The notes: generated from the sequence alone by a model not told the origin. Positions 1 to 11,514 are shown, counted from the first letter of the stretch. The stretch is 64,000 nucleotides of DNA from Cheiracanthium punctorium (GCA_038373885.1 JAWZYV010017493.1:1178001-1242000), one strand, 5' to 3'. Program-made: numbers and translations.

Positions 1-350
<350 letters not shown>

Positions 351-1231
351 ATAGTTTGGTCGGAATGGCCGGCAGGATAATACTTTTTTCTGACGATAAA
401 AAGAAAAGACCTATCTGCACTGTACATTTGTATCCTGAAATTAACTGGTGAGTGTGCATGCCTGAAATTTACATTTCATTTTCACTTATTCAACTGGAGC
501 GTTCCTCTCTGAATGGAAAACGGAACTTTACTTGGAATTACTGGATTTTTTAGTTTACAGTTAGTGAAATAACAAAAAGTTTTCCTGGTCACAGCAATGT
601 CAGGAATTAAAGGAAAATGCCGCATGTTCAAATACGATATCCAGAACGGCAGCCATGTTGTGACCAAGAAGAAATTTACTGTCTTTGGTGTGTTTTCTAA
701 TGAAAGCCAGGATTTAGAAACAAGAAAAGATTTACAAACATGTGCGAAACTTAGACCACCATGATCAACATTGATTTATACCTTAAAAATTATGTCAGGT
801 AAATATGTGTTCTGAAAAATATGTATTAGGTAAATATGTGTTGTAAAAAATATATTAGACTAATGCCGCGCAATATTGTACCACGGAATGCACTGTAGAA
901 TATTTTGAAAAATACTTTATACTTTTTACGGTAGAATGTCACGTATTACAAAGTAGACTAACGCTAAATGAGCATACATTGAACATACATTGAATTGAAA
1001 CAATAGCTTTATGTATTGTTTTAATTTAGAATTTGATTTTTTGAAAAAGACTCGGAGCTTGTGTTTCCATTGTTAGAAATCTGATTGGGGCATTTTACTG
1101 TGAATCCCCAAAATTTGTAACAATAAAAAAAATAATTTCTAATTAAACTTTTTAAAGTGTGATTTGGAAGGGTAATCATTGCTAATACAACTGTGATTTC
1201 ACCCATTTTTGAGGCCGAAAGTTGCAAATTT
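351..1231. other. No recognised feature
   Basis: AT-rich sequence with only short open frames on both strands. I see no domain, RNA or inverted-repeat element here. Confidence 0.5.
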
Positions 1232-1441
1232 GTAACTACTAATTTCTTGTATTTGCTAAAACCTATTACTTTTATGCATATTTTACACTTTCTTTTAAAC
1301 TTTCAACCAATTTCAAACGCAATCATTTAACTGCTGATTCTGTAAAACAAATTAACTGCTCCCATAAATTTTTTACTGCTAATTATTCGGACACTACTTT
1401 TGGGTTAGCCCTACTTTTGAACTTTATGTGGTCTAAACGTA

Positions 1442-1684
1442 ATGTCTGACGACGATTATTTTAGTGAGGCTAGCTCAGGACTTGACTCTAATGTACCTGG
1501 TCCGGAGCCTTCTGTATCTCAAAAACGAGTTCAGCGGGCATCTGCAACTCCGAAGCTAATTCGGTGGGTATCAATCGATCCACTTCCAGAACTTTATCCA
1601 GGGGATCTCCTGGAGTGCTTCCTGGATAACTGCGTTTGTCGCTCTTTTCCAAAATGGCAAATTTCCCCTCGGTTTGATTCCTAG
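1442..1684 (+). pseudogene. Orphan acidic-start ORF, left-arm copy, cut by a MITE
   Basis: An 80-codon frame starting MSDDDYFSEASSG, then a Ser/Pro stretch, a basic QKRVQRA patch and a segment ending FPKWQIS. It is not recognised. The final codons and the stop come from the MITE that begins at about 1671, so the original frame was longer. The same ORF is present inverted at 3453-3690, where a one-base insertion breaks the frame. Two copies sharing the start codon, the acidic N-terminus and the disrupting MITE indicate one ancestral coding segment, perhaps the 5' end of a host gene or of a transposase, which was interrupted and then duplicated. No function can be assigned. The ATG was chosen because it is conserved in both arms and the sequence just upstream lacks coding character. 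Confidence 0.4.
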
Positions 1685-1833
1685 TATACGGTGCTTTTTA
1701 GCCAAGGAAGCGATAAAAAGTTTAATGTGTTAACCTTGGCGACTTTTATCTGTTTTCTGAGACAAGACGGGAAAACGCGCCAAATTGGCGATTTTTGAAA
1801 ATGCGCCAAGAATCACCGTAAAGTAGGAATTAA
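1671..1833. mobile_element. 163-bp MITE inside the left-arm ORF
   Basis: Inverted termini: GTTTGATTCCTAGTATACGG on the left, and the complement of GTTAATTCCTACTTTACGG on the right, followed inward by GGTGC and (T/C)TTGGC-like bases. Flanking bases in the two arms suggest a target duplication of about 9 bp (CCTTGAAAG against CCCTCGAAAG around the right-arm copy). A 9-bp duplication would fit a Mutator-like element, but this is inference. Confidence 0.55.
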
Positions 1834-1944
1834 CCCCTCGAAAGCCCCCAACATTGGCATAGTGTAGTTAACATCTAGGTATGTCTATAAATTCCATTGG
1901 AATTTTCTACCATTGTTTAGTGGCAGATAACAAAACCTGTAAAC

Positions 1945-1957
1945 ATTACTAAGCAAG
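1945..1957 (+). repeat. Target-site duplication, left (13 bp)
   Basis: ATTACTAAGCAAG occurs here and at 2253-2265, on either side of the 295-bp insertion. The right arm of the long inverted repeat (around 3172-3187) has a single equivalent copy, so it is the empty site. Confidence 0.75.
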
Positions 1958-2027
1958 TGAAAAAACACTCAAAATACTGGTGTTAAACGATAAAGTAATT
2001 AAAAAACTTTGTAAAAAACACACATAA

Positions 2028-2098
2028 GAAGTAAAGGGAAAGAGGATACGCACGTTTCGTTCAAAAATTGTTTTGAACTTCTTCAGTCCAAGCCCTTC
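2028..2098 (-). ncRNA. Hammerhead-like ribozyme motif, minus-strand copy
   Basis: Mirror image of the + strand motif at 2146-2211. On the minus strand it reads CTGAAGA (complement of 2080-2086), an 8-bp stem II with the four-base loop CAAT, GAAA, a three-base-pair stem III, then GTA and UCC. The outer stem I segment is GAAGGG against CCCTTT, slightly better paired than in the + copy. All conserved core bases are present by eye, apart from one extra A between CTGAAGA and stem II. Confidence 0.55.
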
Positions 2099-2145
2099 GT
2101 CGTAAAGAACACAGGGAACTCTGAGTTCCCTGTGTTCTTTACGAC

Positions 2146-2211
2146 GAAGGGCTTGGACTGAAGAAGTTCAAAACAATTTTTGAACGAAACGTGCGTATCC
2201 TCTTTCCTTTT
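2146..2211 (+). ncRNA. Hammerhead-like ribozyme motif, plus-strand copy
   Basis: Seen: core CTGAAGA at 2158-2164, one extra A at 2165, stem II GTTCAAAA (2166-2173) with TTTTGAAC (2178-2185) closing the loop CAAT, core GAAA at 2186-2189, stem III ACG (2189-2191) with CGT (2194-2196) and a two-base loop, and the predicted cleavage base A at 2197. Stem I is GGA (2155-2157) with TCC (2198-2200), then an internal loop, then GAAGGG (2146-2151) with CCTTTT (2206-2211, two G-U pairs). Known: minimal hammerheads with very short stem III occur in Penelope-like elements and tend to work as dimers. Activity is not shown. Confidence 0.55.
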
Positions 2212-2252
2212 ACTTCTTATGTGTGTTTTTTACAAAATTTTTTAATTACTTT

Positions 2253-2265
2253 ATTACTAAGCAAG
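2253..2265 (+). repeat. Target-site duplication, right (13 bp)
   Basis: Second copy of ATTACTAAGCAAG, after which the match to the long-inverted-repeat right arm resumes. Confidence 0.75.
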
Positions 2266-2372
2266 GTCTTTTAGCTACTATCTACGGTTGTGCCAATGAT
2301 AATTTATTTTAATTTCAAAGCTCTTTTCCCTACCAATTTGATCACTTGATCACACGAACAAGTAAAGAACTC

Positions 2373-2942
2373 TTAAGGGGACCAGGTAAGAATAATTCGG
2401 TCAAAAAATCGATTTATATTTTTTTTATTGTATTAAATACTTTAAACTTTAATTTTTCTAACGATATATTACATTTGTTTATGTGAAAAACAGAAGTATT
2501 AGAAATATTTATATTTCCCTAATGCACTTCATAGTTGCTACGTACATGTGAAATCTTTAAAGCGGGTTTTCTCAAAATATGGATTTTACAGGTTTGTCAT
2601 TTTTCTCAATATCTATTAAAGTTATGAACTCTTTTTTTTTGAATGACAGATATATCATATTATATCACATATTTTAACATGGCGGTTTGTTAATATATTG
2701 AGACTTGTTCATTTTGGGCAGCAAAATTCCATCAAAAGGGGAAATTTAAAAGAAACATTTTCAGTAAAAAATTAATAATTTTTTTTTATTTATGAAAAAA
2801 CTGGCTGGTTAAAGTATGTAAAATATCTTATTCTAACTGCTGTTGAAATTTTATACCATTATCTTTTACCGTTTCTGAGAAAAAGGTATATCAAGTTGAT
2901 GAATTTAACATGGCGGACATAGGGCTTACCCGATCCCCTTAA
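2373..2942. mobile_element. TTAA-flanked MITE, 570 bp
   Basis: Ends read TTAAGGGGACCAGGTAAG (2373-2390) and CTTACCCGATCCCCTTAA (2925-2942), inverted repeats with two mismatches, each bounded by TTAA. TTAA duplications are typical of piggyBac-type insertion. No ORF is present, so it is non-autonomous. It lies in the unshared spacer of the long inverted repeat. Confidence 0.7.
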
Positions 2943-2971
2943 AAGCTGTATACTTTATAAAAGGATAACAC

Positions 2972-2976
<5 letters not shown>

Positions 2977-3005
<29 letters not shown>
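2977..3005. repeat. Poly(A) run, 29 bp
   Basis: Uninterrupted A run between the MITE and the right arm of the long inverted repeat. Confidence 0.95.
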
Positions 3006-3007
<2 letters not shown>

Positions 3008-3295
3008 TGTGAATACTCTTTCATCAAAAAAACCCATTGATTCATCAGAAAAATCCATTGATAAGATGTGTAATTCAACCAGAAACACAAAGCGGGATCA
3101 AATTGGTAGGAAAAAGAGCTTTGAAATTAAAGAAATTATCATTGGCACAACCGTAGACAGTAGCTAAAAGACCGTGCTTAGTAGTGTTTGCAGGTTTTGT
3201 TATCTGCCACTAAACAATGGTAGAAGATTCCAATGGAATTTATAGACATGCCTAGATGTTAACTACACTATGCCAGTGATGGGGGCTTTCGAGGG

Positions 3296-3458
3296 GTTAA
3301 TTCCTACTTTACGGTGCTTCTTGGCGCGTTTTCAAAAATCGCCAATTTGACGCGTTTTCCCGTCTTGTCTCAGAAAATAAATAAAAGTCGTCAAGGTTAA
3401 CACATTAAACTTTTTATCGCCTCATTGGCTAAGAAGTACCGTAAACTAGGAATCAACC
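3296..3458. mobile_element. 163-bp MITE, right-arm copy
   Basis: Inverted counterpart of the MITE at 1671-1833 at the same position in the duplicated ORF. Its presence in both arms shows that it inserted before the inverted duplication. Confidence 0.55.
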
Positions 3459-3690
3459 TTTCAAGGAAATTTGCCATTTTGGAAAAGAGCGACAGACGCA
3501 GTTATCCAGGAAGCGCTCCAGAAGATCCCCTGGATTAAGTTTTGGAAGTGGATCGATTGACACCCACCGAACTAGCTTCGGAGTTGCAGATGCCCGCTGA
3601 ACTCGTTTTTGAGGATACAGAAGGTTCCGGACCAGGTACATTAGAGTCAAGTCCTGAGCTAGCCTCACTAAAATAATCGTCGTCAGACAT
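3453..3690 (-). pseudogene. Orphan ORF, right-arm copy, frameshifted
   Basis: Inverted duplicate of the frame at 1442-1684. It begins at the conserved ATG (complement of 3688-3690) with the same MSDDDYFSEASSG start, but an extra C in the run following the codons for PSVS shifts the frame. The downstream part (QKRVQRASATPKLVRW to FPKWQIS) remains open in another frame. It ends where the shared MITE begins (about 3458). Amino-acid differences from the left copy are few, so the arms diverged after the MITE insertion. Confidence 0.45.
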
Positions 3691-3892
3691 TACGTTTAGC
3701 TCAGATAAAGTTCGAAAGTAGGGTTAACCCAAAAGTAGAGTCAGAATAATTAGCAGTAAAAAAAAATATGAGAGCGGTTAGTTTGTGTAACAGAATCAGC
3801 AGTTAAATGATTGCGGTTGAAAGTTTAAAAGAAAGCGTAAAATATGCATAAAAGTAATAGGTTTTAGCAAATACAAGAAATTAGTAGTACTC

Positions 3893-5989
3893 TACAGAAC
3901 GGAACAAAAGCTTTCAAGTTAACGAAATATCAAGACACATTTTACCTTACAAGCTCTCAGAAGTGTAGTCTCATTGAAATCAGAAAAAAACTGTTGCACT
4001 ACATAAAAAGACAAGATCTTGAAGAAGTTCAAACTACAGAAAAGTTTTTCTTCTATATAAAAGTGTCATACCGAGTCTGGATAAGTATACTTCCGTAGCA
4101 AATGCAAATATTTGTAATAGTGCAATGTATTAATAAAAATAAATTCTTTACACTATAATTTGATATATAGATTTTTCCCTCTGCATAATTGTTCACTCAT
4201 CTTTTTGATATTTTATTATTCTACATGTTCACACCATTGCAATAGTTAAGTACGGATTAATTAAGAAAAAAACACGCAATCTCTAAGTACTTCAAAATTA
4301 TTACTATTTCCCAGTTTTTAAACAGTTTTTTCTTGTTGAAAAAACAAAAGAAAAAATATCTCTTTGAGACCTAGACTTTTTTTGCTACACTTATACAAAG
4401 AAGTATTTGAGTATAAGATAAATTTCCTACTATAGTTTTGTGAAGAACTATTTTTTTTTTTCGAATAACACACAAATCAAAAGAAATAGTAGACATTTAT
4501 CTACTTATATTTTGTAAAGTAGACATTTATCTACTTTTATTTCTTATTTTATATTTTGTAAATGATACAATTCTTATGATGAATAGTATTTTACATATGC
4601 AATGAACTTAGGGAATTCGACTTACACTCGAGTACTCTTCGTGAGGATGTAGATTACCAACACAATTGTGTAGGCCAGGTATTAAAGGGGTATACGTCGA
4701 AACCTAAAAAAGTGCACTTTATAAAAACCATGCAATTTATGAAACTTGATTTAAAAAAATTACTCTACACATACAACCACATTGCGTTAAAGAAAAAAAA
4801 AACAGTTGAAAAGTTTTAGTTTTGCAACAATTTCAAAAATTTTAATAAAATAATACATTGAATTAACTCTAATTAGAAAGAAATAGAATCTCATTATAAC
4901 ATACTACCGTTAAATTTGATATATATTTTATGGTATGAGTAAGCTTTAGTTAAATAAGGATATAGGTGTTATCTGGTGAGAACTCTTTTATGTATCTCAG
5001 TTGCTGTGCAGGTTTCAAAACACATTAAGTCCTGTGAAGCTGTAGCTACTATATGACTCTTTTAACAGTCGTGGATTCATTTTTATTTCCCGTTCATTAA
5101 ACAAGGGAACTTTTTGATAGCACAAAAGAAAGACTCTTTAGCTCAAAATAAATCGTTCTATATATTTCTTATAACACACTATTCGCTACATAAATTCTTT
5201 AAAAAAAACACTCATCTTATCAGGCAAAAGTGACTTTGAAATGAAAATTACTCTCAAATCAAGAAGAACATATTAAAAATTTTATATTATGTAATTAATT
5301 CATTTGAAAAGTGGAACGTTTGAACACGTAATTAATCACTCATTGTTTCCCTCTCTGATTAGCATCGCACTTAAAAAGAAGGCTTAACTGTATAAAAATC
5401 GAAAGCATTTTTTTTTAAAGGTGAAACAAAAAGTGATGTCGTTTTTGACCCATTATTCTACTAACCTTTCTTGCTCCCCATTGTCACTTCGATTTCTTTC
5501 TTTTTGGTTTTTTCCCCGTTGTGTGAGGAATCATCGCGCTTTTTCTGGATGTGAACCGCACCCCTTTCACTTTTCTTTCAAGGTTGTGTAAAATGGTCGA
5601 TTTTGCCCAACAGCCAGGTCCTCCTCCGCCCTTGACTCGGAATTTTTATTTACTTATTCATTTACATTTTTTTTTCTTTCTTCAGCCGAGAAATGTTGTT
5701 GATCTCTGGGTGAAAGTGTCACCGACCTTGACTTACCTCTTTAATTGGTTTCGATATCCATTATGAAAATGTCGCACTAAACAATGCAGTATCGAAAATC
5801 TTTCAGCCCGAGATTGGTGTATTTCAGGCACTATTGTAAGAGTTCGTTAACGATGCGGCTGTAAGTAGATATATGGTTTAAGTCCAATTCATACAGTTTA
5901 TGCAATGGGGTACAGTAGAGCTTTTCAAATCCGGAATTCCTGGGACTTTCCCGTTATCGCATTACAGAAATTTTCGAATTATGGAAATC
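3893..5989. other. Mostly featureless; one tandem duplication
   Basis: AT-rich sequence. At about 4488-4550 the unit TAGACATTTATCTACTTATA occurs twice, about 30 bp apart. At 4404-4435 a stretch resembling the terminus of the 212-bp MITE family (see 48163) may be a decayed fragment. The 71-codon frame starting at 5551 is proline-rich in part but has no recognisable domain. Confidence 0.45.
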
Positions 5990-6531
5990 CTGTCCTTATG
6001 ATTTACAGATCATGTAAAGCCGTAAAAATAAAAATCTGGAGTGACTCCACTCGACTTTCCGAATACTTACGATTAAAATCATTACCAAAAATTTAAATAA
6101 ATTTTAATTGATGAATAGTTCAGCGAAAATTCTTAGTTTTTTCAATTTGAGCTCAATGGAATGTACCGTTTAAACGCTAGCGCACTTTCAAGTATTTCCC
6201 TCCATAGGCCATAATGTAAAAGAAATCTTTGTCGTAGCCCTGTAGAAAAACTAAAAGCCCTATACATACCAAAATCAATACCGGTCTTACGATGGTGGTT
6301 TATAACATGTATACCGAATTTGATCTCAATCGAATGGCCCGTTTAGGAACTATCGTATTCACTCACATACACACAAACACCCCCCCCCCACACACACACG
6401 CACACATACATACATACATCTCGTAAAAATAGCATAAATGAATTCAAAAGACCTCAAAACGTGTAAATACACCAAAATCGAATTTTTTCATGATTACAAC
6501 ACTTTCCTTACATGGTACATGTTCGGAAAGT
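5990..6531 (+). repeat. Retroposon 3'-tail repeat, copy B
   Basis: The longest copy together with that at 55650. It contains the shared leader ATCTGGAGTGACTCCA, an internal duplicated block (GAGCTCAATGGAATG at about 6150, and a similar block at about 6320), a mixed CA/C tract (6361-6417), the AAAATAGCATAAATG block and the terminal stem ACTTTCC/GGAAAGT (ending about 6531) followed by A residues. Confidence 0.6.
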
Positions 6532-6771
6532 AAAAACGAACTTAATTTTCTTTAATAAAGATATAAATGAAAAATAAAACACATTTATTAAGGAATTATA
6601 TTCACCAGGAAGATTATATTTGTTTTAAATATACCTAATAAAGCCTTTGTTTGAATTTCGGTTTATGCTGCATAACAAGATTGTTTTAATGCCGACTTTA
6701 GCTCACATTATAGAAATTCTGGAATTCGGAAGACTGAATTTGAGGGGTTATAGTGAATACATAATTTTAGA

Positions 6772-6963
6772 ATGAATTTATTAGAAATAAAACGCACGCA
6801 CACACACTCACATATACACATTCATGCACACACGCTCATACATAACCGAAAATGTAGCATAAATGAATTCAGAAGATTTCAAAGCGTAAATACATTAAAA
6901 TCTCTAAGTCAAATTTTTTCATGGTTGCAGCACTTTCCTTACAGAACACATGTTCGGATAGTA
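6772..6963 (+). repeat. Retroposon 3'-tail repeat, copy C (partial)
   Basis: 5'-truncated copy beginning near a degenerate CA tract (6791-6830). It keeps the AATGTAGCATAAATGAATTC block and the terminal ACTTTCC...CGGATAGT hairpin region, now partly mispaired. Variable 5' truncation with a constant 3' end fits target-primed retroposition. Confidence 0.5.
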
Positions 6964-9312
6964 AAAAAGGACATAGAAAAAAAGTACTTTGTTCTTACAC
7001 ACACCAAATTTTACTTAACACAACATGGCGTTATTTGTAGAAAATTTAATTTTCTCTCAACACTGTTCAACAAAGTAAAATTTAGCATTGCTGCTCCATT
7101 CTGAATGCAAAAGACTATGGCAGCACTCAATAACACTATCAGCTAAAGCAATTTATGAACCCTTAAATTGAATTGACACAAGAAAATAATAAATTTGATT
7201 TAAATGATAAACTGGTCACTTTCGAAATACAAAAGGTAAGATTCAATCGCATCACGAATAAAGTTTATTTGGGACACTGATATCGTTCAGTAACAGTGGG
7301 TGCCCAGATAGCATTTTCAAAGTACAGCAACAAAGACAATTTAATTTCAGGTAGCGGATAGAATAAAAATAAAAAATATGCGGGGGAGTTTAATTGTTTA
7401 AGCTGCCCTGATGTATCTTAAATAATTTACTGCAGTTTAATACTAAACAAATAATTATACCGAGTAAAACATACGTATTTGAAACATTTAACCATCTATT
7501 TATTTATTTTATTTTATTTTATTTTTTTAGTATCGCAGTGAAAATGTATAGAAACTTGAAAAAGAAAAAGTCAAGTCTTTTAGAAAACGCTTACCATCCT
7601 GTTGTAATATTTTAAAAATTCTATGTTCTAACATCTCTCGTTAATATGTATACACAACAAAACAAAATTTACAAAAATAATCTTTAAACACTACTTTGAT
7701 AATCGGCTAATTTTTGATATATGGTTAAATTTCAAATTATAAATTGATTTTTAAACTACTGAAGATTTAATGTATTTGCGGAAATTTATGTGAACTTATG
7801 AGGAAATTAGGACCCACAGATGGAAATAAACGGCACCTACGGAGATACGAAATATAAATAAATAAATAAATAGATAAAATGGAATAAAAATAAATAAAGG
7901 TATCCCAAGCAAGTTACTAAATTTTAGGTTTAATTAAAACTGATCTCATCACTTCATCTAAATCCATTACATCATATTCTTAGCGAATAAATGATTTCCA
8001 ATATTCAATGTAATTTATGATTTATACGTAATATTTTTATTTTTTAAAAGATTCTTTCAAGGATATTAAATTTGGATACTTTTCTTGGTAAAAATCTCTT
8101 TTAGAAGATTGAAATGACACTGTATCGCATTCACGTATAAAAAAAAAACCACATTGGAATTGAGGGGGTGGAGCAAAAGGTAATAAATATTTAGGTCTTC
8201 CGGAAAAGGTTCTTAAGAAAATCCTTATCCACAGCCTCTATCTATTCTTATCTTACGAAAAATATATATCTGCTGCACTAGTTTATTTACATTTTCTTTT
8301 GCTGAATCACAAATGCTTAACATCATTTTCCAGTAATGTTTACTGTTTCTAAAGTATTCTCCATAAGTAACAAAATTTTGTCTTTTTCACTGCCACGTAA
8401 TGTTAAAACCGAACAGTTTAAACACGTGTTCAATGAGGGTTAAACCATGGGAGTAAAACTCTATAAGTAACTATCAGCTGTGTAATTACATTCCATTTAA
8501 GGTGTGAAAACACCTTTACATTTTTACCCCTTTCGATGACATTCAAAGGGTAATGCAAACTTAGTTTTTCTTTGTACGAGAAATTACATTCTTGCACATA
8601 GCATTAGATTTTTTTAAAATTGAAAATTCTACTGTGGCCTTAAGAAATGTCTAATGGGGTTTATCAATGAGTAAATGATGAAGCAACGGTAAATGGATTT
8701 GGGTTGGGCACCCATGAAGGTTTAATGTATGACTAAATTTATAAGAGCATTGTTTCAAAATCAAACACTTATCCGTTCCATAATTCCTCTCAAACTATTC
8801 AAACCACAATTTCTATTTGTTTTAATTTGAATAAATGCTTCATCAAGCTGTGAAATACCCCAAGTGAGTGTCACGCCGAGTGCATTATTTCTACCATTGA
8901 ATTCCGGCCATAAATGTTAAGTTATCTGAATAACCATTAAAATGCATAGTGAAATAAATAAAATGAATGAATGATAAATGATTTTTCATTCTGGTTCGGA
9001 AAACTGGGTGATCTAATTGCTCGGTGGAAATTTGTTATCGAATCATTGGTGAAAATAATGCGGATTCGATTCGGGCATGGGCAACATTTAGAACACCAGA
9101 CTAAAATGAGGGATGGCTGGATCGTGTTCGATTTTGTAAAACAAATGGTCCTACTTTTCAAAATAGTTGGGTTATTCTTTTCCAATTTCCGATGAACCAT
9201 AAATAGGGTTTCCATACGTCCCGCATATACTGGATTGCTACAGTGTTATCAGTCCCATTATTTGCCATGTTTTTGTCTTGTTTTCTTCCTAAACACTAAA
9301 TGAGGGCACTAC
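6964..9312. other. No recognised feature
   Basis: AT-rich DNA with a short run of AATA/AAATA units at 7855-7900 and a TTTTA-rich tract at 7500-7530. The overlapping open frames on both strands at 8937-9215 show no domain. Confidence 0.45.
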
Positions 9313-9750
9313 AGTGGCGCACACAGGATTTTCTCTTGGGGGTTGTCCAGGTATAAAGATGTGACACGAAGCTCCTGAAAAACTTTTTAACAAAACATTT
9401 TTGTTTTCGTAACAACCGTTTATAAAAACTTCCCCGCCATTCCATCCTGCATGTTTATGAATTATGATTTTATTTACTTATCTCAACACAGCTGAAAAGG
9501 ATAATCTGATAGCCTTATAATGTATTAAAATGTCAAAAAGTACTGGATGATTTTACGAAGTTAAGTTGATAATTTCCTTTGGGTGGGGTTAAAACCCCTT
9601 GACCCCTCCCTTGTGTGCGTCACTTTATTTATCTTAACAGCTGAAAAGAATAATCTGATAGTCTTATAAGTTAAGTTGACAAAGTTAAGTTGACAATTTC
9701 CTTTGGTTGGGGGTCCAGACCCCTGGACCCCTCCCTTGTGTGCGACACTG
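9313..9750. mobile_element. hAT-like MITE with duplicated 3' end
   Basis: Left end CAGTGGCGCACACAGG (9313-9328), right end TTGTGTGCGACACTG (9736-9750), inverted termini of the widespread CAGTGGCG hAT type. The right part is tandemly repeated: AGCTGAAAAG...CCTTGTGTGCGTCACT from 9490 to about 9634, then again from 9639 to 9750. I could not see a matching 8-bp flank. Confidence 0.55.
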
Positions 9751-11514
9751 GAGAAAATGGACAGTGCTGCGAAATACCTATGAAATCGAGTATGGTGTAA
9801 GCCAGGAGTAGGTAAATCGTACTGCATTAGATGACCTCTGATGGTGCATTGCATCTTCGAACTTACTTATTCTTTTGGCACAGATTGAAGACTTTTGAAA
9901 TATTTTATTTCTTATAATTTATGATGCCAAGTAAAAAGGAAGTTTTTGAACATATTGGGCATTGCCTCGTTACATTGTCATCAAAAAACGAATCATCCCT
10001 GAACGCCACTAAACTTCCGAAAAACGGGTTCTAGAATTCTCTTCTTTAGAAGAAAAATTTCAATGCCATGTTGGCATGTTATTACTTTTATTCAGACCTA
10101 AACTAAAGCCTGTTCGTAATTATGTTTTCGAACTCTTGAACGCAGGAAATGAAACAGGCGTTCGAGTTGCACGGTGCATCTGAATTCGACTGTTTGAAAA
10201 ATTGGCGAATGGAATGGTAAAAAGACCAGCCACCCCTGGTGTAAACAGCCAAACGGGGAGAAAAAATACCTTACAAACTTAGATTTAAAGGGTGACTATT
10301 CAAATAAACACTTTAACGTATTATTAACTTTAATCTTTCGCAATCACTGCAAAAACATGGCGCACAGTAATCGAAAGAGTGATTTTTTTCTGAAGCTGGT
10401 ATTACATAATGTGTGATAGGTGTTACATAATGTCTGATAAAGTTCTTAATCAGTAGCTTTTTAATTTTACTATATTAACAGTGAATGGACTTTATAACGG
10501 TAAAGTACAGTTCAGATTTTTCGCATTACTTTAAAAAGACTGAATCAATAATTGAATGAGAAGAACGAAATACAGTACGCGATAGGTGGGACCAAGTGAT
10601 TACCACGCCGTAAGTCGATTTCGTGTAAATCGGGATATAATTTCGCATATGTACATACAAATTATTTTTAACTGGGTATGGCGACTAAAGAAAATAATAA
10701 TTTAGAAAAAAATATTTATTAAAATATTAGATAATACACATGTATAACAAATTACATTATTAAAATCGTTAGCCAAAGTTTAAAAAAAAATTAAACAAAA
10801 GAAGAATTGACGAGATTTTAAAATTGCGCAACTCCGGGTTCGCGTAACTTCGTGTTGCGTAAGTCGAGGTATTCCTGTATATATATGTGTGTGTGTGCTT
10901 CCCTTCAGATTTCTGCGATTTTATATATAATCTTAAAATATATCTAAGAGTTAAAGAAGCGCTCAAGTAATAGGTTTTAAATGCAACTACCCGCGAGAAC
11001 TGTAGATCATCGCAGGTATTTAAGTAAATATCATGGCATTTGCATTGGATGCTGCGACTTATTTTGAGACCTGGTCCATAATATATGCTGGGAAATGAAA
11101 CATGTTAAATTCAATGATTTTGATTTACTTCCTTTTCTCAATTTTAGTGGGTGATAATCGACTGTGATCGGCTATTTCCCTTTTCTCTATTCACTGTTGC
11201 TTTCCGGCATTATCTTTGAGTACGACGCTGTGGCCCAGCACAACCAGTTGGTTTGTTCAGAATGTGGAATGTGTGCTATATCTCACGGGGGAGGGGGATA
11301 ATCCCAGCAAATCAGATTTGGAATATCGGAATTGGAAAAGTGTGAGTCATTTTAATGTCACTGATTTTTAGTATTAATAGTATATATATTTTTTTAAATT
11401 AAATTAGGTTGATGTTAATAAATGAAATATAAAATATATGTATATTATTTTTAAGAGATATTTAAATATACTAATTATTTTATCAAAAATTTAAAATTTT
11501 TCCAATCAAAAAAC
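9751..11514. other. Mostly featureless; one repeat fragment
   Basis: No gene recognised. At about 11190-11270 the stretch CGCTGTGGCCCAGCA and its surroundings resemble segments at 43730-43870 and 55440-55600, so a dispersed repeat fragment lies here. A short GT tract (10890-10898) follows TATATA. Confidence 0.4.

Larger units (their letters stand above)
1958..2252. mobile_element. Penelope-like (pLTR-type) foldback insertion
   Basis: A 295-bp insertion absent from the otherwise matching right arm of the long inverted repeat and bounded by a 13-bp duplication. It is a near-perfect palindrome about a centre near 2115. The left half is longer, with a tail reading GAAAAAACACTCAAAATAC that the right half lacks. 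Each half carries a hammerhead-ribozyme-like fold, in opposite orientations. A single-module relative lies at 44823-44966. Known: Penelope-like retroelements carry hammerhead motifs in their pLTRs, occur with pLTRs in direct or inverted order, and make variable target duplications. Inferred: this is a Penelope-derived fragment with no reverse transcriptase left. Confidence 0.6.
1232..3892. repeat. Long inverted repeat with two ~0.8-kb arms
   Basis: The left arm (1232-2341, including a 295-bp insertion) matches the reverse complement of the right arm (3093-3892) almost throughout, with scattered substitutions and small indels. Outer ends read ACTACTAATTTCTTGTATTT on the left and its complement at about 3873-3892. 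The spacer (2342-3092) is not shared and contains a TTAA-flanked MITE and an A29 run. Each arm contains the same small ORF and the same 163-bp MITE. A transcript through the locus could fold into a long hairpin. It could be an inverted segmental duplication or a foldback element; no target duplication was identified at the outer ends. Confidence 0.85.

Noticed and set aside
4016..4060. Another hammerhead-like core (GAAGAAGTTC)
   Set aside because: Lacks CTGANGA, GAAA and pairing stems.
5551..5766. Proline-rich 71-codon frame
   Set aside because: No domain, no partner exon, and phenylalanine-rich low-complexity sequence from a T-rich tract.
8937..9215. 92- and 74-codon frames on opposite strands
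   Set aside because: Mutually antisense, low-complexity ends and no family match.
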